Source of the DNA: Acidimicrobiales bacterium
GTDB lineage: Bacteria > Actinomycetota > Acidimicrobiia > Acidimicrobiales > Poriferisodalaceae
Assembly: GCA_030749275.1 (NCBI GenBank)
Contig: JASMKJ010000383.1
Location: 1-6,794, forward strand
Direction: 5' to 3'
Length of the DNA: 6,794 bases
Below the pieces are notes generated by a model that saw only the letters and a program-made list of their open reading frames with translations, had not been told where the DNA came from and searched no databases. Both the position numbers and the translations under genes were made by a program. This document shows positions 1-5,212 of the stretch, piece by piece (position 1 is the first letter of the stretch; each line of letters opens with the position of its first letter).

Positions 1-9
1 CATGGCGAG

Positions 10-1113
10 TCAAATCCGGCCGAGGTCTAGATCAAGGTAACCGCGGGAAATGTTGGCGTGAAGGACATCGGTGGGTCCCTCAGCAAGTCGAGTGGCGCGT
101 ACCCTGCGAAATATGGAGGTCAAGGGGTGAGATTCGACCAGAGCCTCACCACCGACGATTTGGATCGCCGCGTCGACCAGTGCGGCGATGGTTTCCGTCG
201 CCAAGATTTTTGAGGCCATCACTTCGTTTACTGAATTTTCCCCGGCGTCGATTAGGCGGGCTGTCCGATATGTCGAACTTCGAGCTGCAAACGCCTGAGT
301 TCGCATGTGTCCGAATTGGATTCGAGTCGCGTGGCCTTTGTCGTGGTCTCTCTCAGAATGTTTCAGATGGTCGGCGATCAATTCGCAAACAAATCGGGAA
401 AGCCCAACGCAATCCGCAGCAATAGCCATTCGGACTGAGTTCACTTGTTGCATGGCCCGACTCAGGCCCGTCCCAGGTTTGCCGATGAGATGAGTTTTGG
501 GAACGCGAACATCGGTGAAGATGAAACTAGCGTGGTGGCTTCCATCAATCGAGCTGAACCGTCTGTTCACCGATACCCCCGCTCTATTGGACTCAATGAG
601 GATCATCGCGGGTCCGACCTCTTCCAGTTCCACGAGGGTGTTGATGAAGTCAGCGTCGGAGCCGCCGGTCACGTAAGACTTCGCTCCGTTGACGATAAGG
701 TCCTCGCCATCGTAACGAGCCCAAGTGTGGCGCTCTGCATCAGAAGGCTCGGTGAATCCGAACCCGCCGCTGATCTCACCGGCAAGATATCGATCTAGGA
801 AGGCGTCCTTCAGTTCAGCAGAAGCTTGGCCGAGAAGCCCAGGGCTTGGCCCGAAAAGTCCTGGTAGGTGACCTACATTCCATCTCCCTAGAGCGTCGCG
901 TGCGATAGTCAAGTCCATCGACGTTCCACTTAACCCCCCGTACTCAAGGGGCTGCGTCAGCGAGAAAATACCGGCCTCTTTCGAAAGGTCCCTGATCTCA
1001 GTTCGAAGCTGTTGGGAGTAGTCGGGGCCCGCGTCGATTTCCGCCAATCGTCGACCGAGAGCATCGGCTTGTTCTTGAAGTGCGAGTTGTGCTTCATCTA
1101 GAAAATCTGGCAC
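10..1113 (-). CDS. Acyl-CoA dehydrogenase family protein (FAD-dependent)
   Basis: Predicted to oxidise an acyl-CoA thioester at the alpha-beta bond using FAD and pass electrons to an electron-transfer flavoprotein in the cytoplasm. The 367-residue product has the family order: helical N-domain beginning VPDFLDEAQLALQEQ, a PLEYGG turn near residues 55-60, the middle beta domain with GFTEP (119-123) and NGAKSYVTGG (142-151), a FTDVRVPKTHLIG stretch (199-211), and a C-terminal helical domain with QIVGGEA (318-324) and LAEGPTDV (343-350), whose Glu345 aligns with the catalytic base of the YEGT type. The GTG at 1113 is chosen because the protein then starts where family members start; the open frame continues upstream to 1401 but that part is arginine-rich shadow antisense to the next gene. 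One oddity: the usual TEPxAGSD signature is shortened to TEPSD. Length is slightly short for the family. After the stop, an ATG reads off the window edge at 3-1, possibly the next gene. Substrate unknown. Confidence 0.9.
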   Translation of the reverse strand: MPDFLDEAQLALQEQADALGRRLAEIDAGPDYSQQLRTEIRDLSKEAGIFSLTQPLEYGGLSGTSMDLTIARDALGRWNVGHLPGLFGPSPGLLGQASAELKDAFLDRYLAGEISGGFGFTEPSDAERHTWARYDGEDLIVNGAKSYVTGGSDADFINTLVELEEVGPAMILIESNRAGVSVNRRFSSIDGSHHASFIFTDVRVPKTHLIGKPGTGLSRAMQQVNSVRMAIAADCVGLSRFVCELIADHLKHSERDHDKGHATRIQFGHMRTQAFAARSSTYRTARLIDAGENSVNEVMASKILATETIAALVDAAIQIVGGEALVESHPLTSIFRRVRATRLAEGPTDVLHANISRGYLDLDLGRI

Positions 1114-1119
1114 CCCTGA

Positions 1120-1125
1120 ACGGTA
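1120..1125 (-). promoter_or_regulatory. Candidate -10 box for leaderless acyl-CoA dehydrogenase transcript
   Basis: The minus strand reads TACCGT, then six bases (TCAGGG), then the GTG start codon at 1113. This matches the TAnnnT -10 consensus placed so that transcription would begin at or within a base of the start codon. There is no well-spaced Shine-Dalgarno sequence, which supports a leaderless start. No clear -35 box is visible. Inferred from sequence alone. Confidence 0.45.
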
Positions 1126-1135
1126 GTCGGAGAAA

Positions 1136-1154
1136 CGAATCGAGTTACTCTTCG
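1136..1154. promoter_or_regulatory. Inverted repeat between divergent -10 boxes, candidate operator
   Basis: The repeat has arms CGAA and GAGT on the left and ACTC and TTCG on the right, around a single central T at 1146. GAGT/ACTC pair perfectly and CGAA/TTCG pair outside them, with two extra bases (TC at 1140-1141) in the left arm, so it is 8 bp with one 2-nt asymmetry. It lies between the two candidate -10 boxes, in the position where a bound regulator could affect both divergent genes. No regulator gene is in the window, and no operator family is recognised. Confidence 0.3.
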
Positions 1155-1157
1155 GTC

Positions 1158-1163
1158 TAATCT
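1158..1163 (+). promoter_or_regulatory. Candidate -10 box for leaderless short-chain dehydrogenase transcript
   Basis: TAATCT followed by six bases (GCGGGG) and then the ATG at 1170. The geometry is identical to that of the divergent gene on the other strand. The G-rich run directly touching the ATG is too close to serve as a ribosome binding site, so a transcript starting at the ATG is the simplest reading. No convincing -35 box is seen 16-18 bases upstream. Confidence 0.5.
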
Positions 1164-1169
1164 GCGGGG

Positions 1170-2015
1170 ATGGAAAAACTTTCTGGCAAGACCGCAGTCG
1201 TAACTGGTGCCGCATCAGGGATGGGTTTGGCGATGGCTCGACGCTTCGCCCTCGAAGATATGAATGTTGTGCTTTCCGACATAGATGAAGCAAAACTTGA
1301 GACAGCCGTCTCCGAAATCCGAGGCGATGGAGGCAACGCGGAGGGAGTGGTGACCGACGTTTCTCTGGAAGCCGACAACGTCCAACTCTTAGACGCATCA
1401 ATAGATGCCTTCGGAGCAGTTGACGTCGTTTGTCTCAATGCCGGGGTGCAAGGATCGATCGGTCGCTCTTGGGCACTCTCTAACGAGGACTACGAGTGGA
1501 CTCTGGGAATTCTTCTCAACGGCGTCATCCACGGAGTTCGTACCTTCGTGCCTCATCTCGTGGAGCAAGACGAAGGCCACATTGTGATCACAGCGTCGAT
1601 AGCAGGGCACATCTCATCTCCATTTGGTGCCCCGTACAACATCGCCAAGCACGGGGTAGCGACACTTGCAGAAACCCTGTTTCACGAACTCAAAGTTGAA
1701 AAATCCAACGTAGGGGTGACCTGTCTTTGCCCTGGATTCGTAAACACAAATATCGTCAACGCGACAGCAGCCCGAGAGAGTGGGTCTGTTGGTTCAGCAA
1801 TAGACGACCGAGGGGACCAGATGCTCGAACTTACGCTGAGGGCGTTAAGCGGAGGCCTCGACCCTGAAGTTGTGGGCCAACAAGTGTTCGAAGCCATCTC
1901 TAACAACCAATTTTGGCTATTCACCGACGAAGATTGGGACGAACCAATAGCTGCTAGGGCCGACCAAATAGCTCGAAGAAGTGCCCCTCGCCTTCAAGCG
2001 CCTTCCCAACGCTGA
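1170..2015 (+). CDS. Short-chain dehydrogenase/reductase (classical SDR), NAD(P)-dependent
   Basis: A cytoplasmic Rossmann-fold oxidoreductase, probably interconverting an alcohol and a ketone. Of 281 residues, the cofactor motif TGAASGMG is at 12-19, Asp37 at the end of the second strand (LSDID) favours NAD(H) over NADP(H), Asp63-Val64 follows the adenine-side strand, NAG is at 90-92, and the catalytic tetrad is Asn117, Ser143, Tyr156 and Lys160 (YNIAK). The PG motif (CPGFVNT) follows. The C-terminus runs about 30 residues beyond the minimal SDR fold with a FWLFTDEDWDEPI segment, a style seen in SDRs annotated for alcohol or steroid-like substrates. The ATG is fixed by the typical SDR opening (LSGKTAVVTG) and by the -10 box six bases upstream. 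It is divergent from the acyl-CoA dehydrogenase and 96 bases ahead of the F420-dependent oxidoreductase, with which it probably shares a transcript. The substrate cannot be read from sequence. Confidence 0.93.
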   Translation: MEKLSGKTAVVTGAASGMGLAMARRFALEDMNVVLSDIDEAKLETAVSEIRGDGGNAEGVVTDVSLEADNVQLLDASIDAFGAVDVVCLNAGVQGSIGRSWALSNEDYEWTLGILLNGVIHGVRTFVPHLVEQDEGHIVITASIAGHISSPFGAPYNIAKHGVATLAETLFHELKVEKSNVGVTCLCPGFVNTNIVNATAARESGSVGSAIDDRGDQMLELTLRALSGGLDPEVVGQQVFEAISNNQFWLFTDEDWDEPIAARADQIARRSAPRLQAPSQR

Positions 2016-2101
2016 CGAGGCGGTTCCGACGAAAGTGGCTTGCGTCGCCGACAAGCGCAACTCTTTGTGTGAGAAGGTGATGGGACGTGTGACTACTAAA
2101 C

Positions 2102-2106
2102 GGAGG
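2102..2106 (+). promoter_or_regulatory. Ribosome binding site of the F420-dependent oxidoreductase
   Basis: GGAGG lies five bases before the ATG at 2112 and fixes that start. Its presence contrasts with the SD-less first gene of the same presumed transcript. Confidence 0.8.
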
Positions 2107-2111
2107 CTCTA

Positions 2112-3023
2112 ATGCGCATAGGTATCTTCAGCGGTCCCGCTGGCAAACTGTTCAACGTCGAAGAAGCCATTAGGGATGCCCGAGACGCTCATGAAGCTGG
2201 ATTTCCCTCTTATTGGCTCCCCCAAATGCCGATGGGAGTCGACGCCTTGACGTCTCTCAGTCACATCGGAGCGGCAGTGCCAGACATTGAACTGGGTACC
2301 GCTGTCATCCCCACTTACCCGCGACATCCGATGGTTATGGCACAACAAGCCCTGTCTGTTACATCAATCATCGGTGACCGCCTCGCGTTAGGCATTGGGC
2401 TTTCACACAAGCCGGTTATAGAGAAACAGTACGGATTTGAGTTCGATAAGCCCGTACGTCATTTGAGGGAATATCTTGAGGTCTTGAATCCGCAGTTGCG
2501 AGACGAGCCGGTTCGTTTCGAAGGAGAGACACTGGCGGGTCGGAATCCATCTTTAGGCCTCGCGGCACCTGTGCCACAGGTCCTCGTAGCTGCCTTAGGC
2601 CCACAAATGCTGCGGTTAACAGGACGTCTGGCTGACGGCACCATCACTTGGATGACCGGAAACAAAACTTTGGCGGAGTTAACTGTGCCTGAGATTTGCG
2701 GAGCCGCTGAACAGGCCGACCGACCTAAGCCACGTGTACTCGCTGGCCTCCCGGTTCTGTGTACCGATGACATCGACGCGGGGATGGAAAGAGCCTCGAA
2801 AGTTTGGCAGATGTACGGGACATTGCCGAGCTACCGAGCAATGTTGGATCACGAGGGTCTCGCAGGTCCCGAAGAGATTGCCATCGTCGGCAACGAAGCA
2901 GAAATTAAGGACCGACTGCAAGCAACGTTCGATGCGGGAGCTGACGACATTATCGTCGCCGAGTTCGGGGGGAACCCCGAACAGCGAGATCGAACTCGCG
3001 CGGCGCTCGCTTCGCTGCTCTAG
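2112..3023 (+). CDS. F420-dependent luciferase-like oxidoreductase, TIGR03564 (MSMEG_4879) type
   Basis: A member of the bacterial luciferase-like (LLM) TIM-barrel fold that uses reduced or oxidised coenzyme F420 (or, less likely, FMN) for hydride transfer on an unknown substrate. The 303-residue protein starts MRIGIF (strand 1), has YWLPQMPMGVDALT (34-47), the conserved GTAVIPTYPRHP block (62-73), GDRLALGIGLSHK (88-100), HLREYL (117-122), AALGPQMLRLTGRLADGTI (160-178) with TWM after it, and a YRAML segment late in the chain. This combination, particularly PRHP, GLSH and ALGPQML, is that of the MSMEG_4879 family named from mycobacteria rather than of FMN monooxygenases such as alkanesulfonate or nitrilotriacetate enzymes. 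Length is normal and no lesions are seen. It follows the SDR on the same strand after 96 bases holding no obvious terminator, and ends 32 bases from the convergent monooxygenase. It implies that the host makes F420. The family assignment is from recalled motif similarity. Confidence 0.9.
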   Translation: MRIGIFSGPAGKLFNVEEAIRDARDAHEAGFPSYWLPQMPMGVDALTSLSHIGAAVPDIELGTAVIPTYPRHPMVMAQQALSVTSIIGDRLALGIGLSHKPVIEKQYGFEFDKPVRHLREYLEVLNPQLRDEPVRFEGETLAGRNPSLGLAAPVPQVLVAALGPQMLRLTGRLADGTITWMTGNKTLAELTVPEICGAAEQADRPKPRVLAGLPVLCTDDIDAGMERASKVWQMYGTLPSYRAMLDHEGLAGPEEIAIVGNEAEIKDRLQATFDAGADDIIVAEFGGNPEQRDRTRAALASLL

Positions 3024-3055
3024 ACCGAAAGCATTTTCTGCTACGCGGAACTGGC

Positions 3056-4672
3056 TTAGGTCAGAACGAATCCTTCGTAGTCGTTTTCCGCGACAACTTC
3101 TAACCTATCGCGGTACCGAGGCGCTCCACCCCAATAGAGGAGATGTCGAGCTTTGCCGCCGCCCTCAAGGTTCGAGTTATAGCCGTTGAACCATGACTTG
3201 GCCTTACTCAACAGCAAGACGTTGTACGCCTCTTGGACGTGCCGACTCCATTCGTCTTCAGCTTCGTTGGTGCATTCAACCCGAGTTATTTCGTGGTCGA
3301 TAATGTGCTGCACTAGATCGGCAGCCCAGTCGACACCATCCTCTATTCCCCTCGGAAAATTGGTGGAGACTGAACCCGCGGTGGGTCCGGCCAGAGTGAA
3401 CAGGTTCGGAAACCCATGAATCTGAATGCCGAGATAAGTGATCGGATCGTTAGCCCATCTGTCACGCAGAGATTGACCGTCGGTGCCTACGAATTCGATT
3501 CGGTCAAACGATCCCGTGACCGCATCGAACCCGGTCGCATATACCAAGATGTCCACTTCGTGTTCTTCTTCGGTGGTGAGAACCCCTTTGGAGGTGATTC
3601 GCACTATTGGGGTGTCGCGAAGGCAAACCAGACGAACATTGTCTCGGTTATAGGCCTCGTAATAGTTCGTTTCCATGGGCACTCGCCGCGCCCCGAAGCC
3701 GTGATCGGTGGGAATTAACTTTTCTGCGGTCCATGGGTCATCAACGCGATCTCTGATCTTGTCGGCGATCCAGGCCGTGAATTCATCATTGGCGGCCTGG
3801 TCCATCAACACGTCTCTGTAATTGCCAAGCCATATTCCAAAGCCGGGGGAGTTGTAGAGCTCTTCCCAAAATTCGTGCCGGCCCTCAACTGACACGTCTG
3901 ATACCGCTGTGCGGAGAGGTGCGTGAATGAACCCGCCGGGGGTTCGCCGGCACTGTTCGAAGATTTCTTGGTACCGAGTCTTAATGGCAGCCATTTCTTC
4001 GGGCGAAATCGAACTGTTGTGAAGAGGAGCACACCAATTGGGACGGCGTTGGAAGACAACGAGTTCTTCAACTTTGTCGGCGAGTTCGCCGATTACCTGG
4101 ACGCCGGTAGCACCGGTGCCGATCACTCCGACGCGTTTACCTTCGAAGTCCACGTCTGTCTTCGGCCAGTAGTAGGTGTGCCAAGCGTCACCTTCAAAAT
4201 CTTCGACACCTTCAATGACCGGCATTGTCGGCGCTGACAGGAGGCCGATAGCTGTCATGAGAAATCGAGTAGTCAAGGATCGGCCGTCCTCTAAATTGAC
4301 TCTCCAACTCCGGCTTTCTTCATCCCAGACACAGCGTGTGACTTTGCAGTCGAACTGCATGTGAGATCGAAGAGACAGCTTCTCTACGACGTACTCAAGG
4401 TATCGAAGTGTTTCAGGCTGCGGTGCGAAGTGCTCCGCCCAATCCCACTCTTGAAGAATCTCGTCGGAAAACGAGTAACCGTAGCTCCAGCTCTCCGAAT
4501 CAAAACGGCATCCCGGATACCGGTTCCAATACCAGGTGCCGCCAGGTCCGCTTCCGGCTTCTAGGACCGTGACGTTCAATTCTTTTTGTAGTAAACGGTG
4601 GAGCGCGTAGATACCGCAAACGCCGGCACCGATGATAATTACGTCATGATCAGGGCTTGAATCGTGCGACAT
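3056..4672 (-). CDS. Type I Baeyer-Villiger monooxygenase (FAD and NADPH dependent)
   Basis: Class B flavoprotein monooxygenase expected to insert one oxygen of O2 next to a ketone carbonyl, giving an ester or lactone, with NADPH as reductant. The 538-residue product has all hallmarks: FAD Rossmann motif GAGVCG (15-20) with Glu38 closing the second strand, GGTWYWNRYPGCRFDSES (44-61), the Baeyer-Villiger fingerprint FEGDAWHTYYWP (159-170), the NADPH Rossmann motif GTGATG (185-190), FQRRPNW (207-213), GFGARR (325-330) followed by NYYEAYNRDNV (336-346), and an ATGFDA segment. Arg330 is placed like the catalytic Arg of phenylacetone monooxygenase, by motif position only. Length matches the phenylacetone/cyclopentanone monooxygenase group. 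The ATG at 4672 is preferred over a TTG at 4678, because the TTG lies inside the six-base gap between the -10 box and the ATG. The gene is downstream of the PPOX-fold gene on the same strand but 117 bases away with its own promoter. Substrate unknown; the nearby SDR could supply the ketone. Confidence 0.95.
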   Translation of the reverse strand: MSHDSSPDHDVIIIGAGVCGIYALHRLLQKELNVTVLEAGSGPGGTWYWNRYPGCRFDSESWSYGYSFSDEILQEWDWAEHFAPQPETLRYLEYVVEKLSLRSHMQFDCKVTRCVWDEESRSWRVNLEDGRSLTTRFLMTAIGLLSAPTMPVIEGVEDFEGDAWHTYYWPKTDVDFEGKRVGVIGTGATGVQVIGELADKVEELVVFQRRPNWCAPLHNSSISPEEMAAIKTRYQEIFEQCRRTPGGFIHAPLRTAVSDVSVEGRHEFWEELYNSPGFGIWLGNYRDVLMDQAANDEFTAWIADKIRDRVDDPWTAEKLIPTDHGFGARRVPMETNYYEAYNRDNVRLVCLRDTPIVRITSKGVLTTEEEHEVDILVYATGFDAVTGSFDRIEFVGTDGQSLRDRWANDPITYLGIQIHGFPNLFTLAGPTAGSVSTNFPRGIEDGVDWAADLVQHIIDHEITRVECTNEAEDEWSRHVQEAYNVLLLSKAKSWFNGYNSNLEGGGKARHLLYWGGAPRYRDRLEVVAENDYEGFVLT

Positions 4673-4678
4673 AATCAA

Positions 4679-4684
4679 ATTTTA
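4679..4684 (-). promoter_or_regulatory. Candidate -10 box for leaderless monooxygenase transcript
   Basis: The minus strand reads TAAAAT, six bases (TTGATT), then ATG at 4672. It is the third occurrence in the window of TAnnnT exactly six bases before a start codon. No Shine-Dalgarno sequence precedes the ATG. The box sits inside an imperfect inverted repeat (AATCAA at 4673-4678, TTGAAT at 4686-4691, one mismatched pair), which could be an operator or simply AT-rich coincidence. Confidence 0.55.
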
Positions 4685-4789
4685 GTTGAATGGCCGGTGT
4701 CGATCTTGAAAGCCGCCCGTATGTGACTTTGGTCCCTACTGGGTTCTCGGACGTTTTTCGGAGTAGTTGTAGCGGTTACCTCGAGTAGA

Positions 4790-5212
4790 TCAACCCAAGA
4801 CGTCGCTTCTCCATCTGCGCGGCGTGATGGTGACCTTTGCTTCTTCGTGACCAGGAAATGAATCGGCGTACTGGTTACCTAGTTCTTCACCTAAATATCG
4901 GATCGCGATATCTCGAAGTAATTCGTCACGCCCCTCAGGAGTCAACAATTCAACCGATGCTTCTCCCTCAGCCGTGACATAACGATATGGAAGCTGCTCA
5001 TCTTGAACGCAAATGGTTGCCGCTCCATGACGACGCAAAAGTATTGATTTAGCTGAGGCGTAGGCCATCGCTATCTCGAAACCGGTTTCGCTCGAGTACC
5101 GATACCAGATCGGCGCGCACAAAGGTCCTTTGTCTGCCCTTTCGATAGCCAAGACTCCCACTCGGACTTCGTTGAGAAAATTGTCGCGTTCAGATGCTGT
5201 CATTTCCGGCAT
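4790..5212 (-). CDS. Pyridoxamine 5'-phosphate oxidase-fold (PPOX) family protein, FMN or F420 binding
   Basis: Small split-beta-barrel flavin or F420-binding protein of 140 residues. Such proteins act as reductases, deazaflavin-dependent enzymes or flavin/haem carriers; the specific role here is unknown. Seen: an N-terminal helix (MPEMTASERDNFLNEVRVG), the first barrel strand GVLAIERADKGPLCAPIWYRYS (19-40), SAKSILLRR (53-61) with Lys55 in the usual phosphate-contact position, PYRYVTAEGEASV (75-87), and a closing VTITPRRWRSDVLG. Length is typical of single-domain members. The open frame extends 22 codons upstream, but the ATG at 5212 is right: it has an AAGGAGG seven bases before it, and it shares one base with the transporter stop (TGATG), so translation is very likely coupled to the transporter. 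The pairing suggests that it acts on, or is induced with, whatever the transporter moves. FMN versus F420 cannot be decided by eye. Confidence 0.85.
   Translation of the reverse strand: MPEMTASERDNFLNEVRVGVLAIERADKGPLCAPIWYRYSSETGFEIAMAYASAKSILLRRHGAATICVQDEQLPYRYVTAEGEASVELLTPEGRDELLRDIAIRYLGEELGNQYADSFPGHEEAKVTITPRRWRSDVLG

Noticed and set aside
1114..1401. N-terminal extension of the acyl-CoA dehydrogenase frame, including an in-frame ATG at 1215
   Set aside because: The extension is antisense to the SDR start, is rich in Arg, Pro and Leu with no resemblance to the family, and family members begin where the GTG at 1113 starts.
2038..2060. Hairpin after the SDR gene (GCTTG/CAAGC, or TTGCG/CGCAA)
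   Set aside because: Five-base-pair alternatives with large loops and no following T-run; it would not separate the SDR and F420 oxidoreductase genes convincingly.
1972..2112. Frameshifted continuation of the SDR through the open frame ending at 2112
   Set aside because: The SDR already has a full-length, family-like C-terminus ending at 2015, so no frameshift needs to be invoked.
3024..3055. Possible bidirectional terminator between the convergent F420 oxidoreductase and monooxygenase genes (AGCA/TGCT arms at 3030-3042, CCG/CGG outside)
   Set aside because: Only four contiguous base pairs with a mismatched flank and no real U-tract on either strand; not enough to call.
4673..4678. TTG start two codons upstream of the monooxygenase ATG
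   Set aside because: It lies between the -10 box and the ATG, so a leaderless transcript would not contain it; a longer transcript is possible but nothing supports one.
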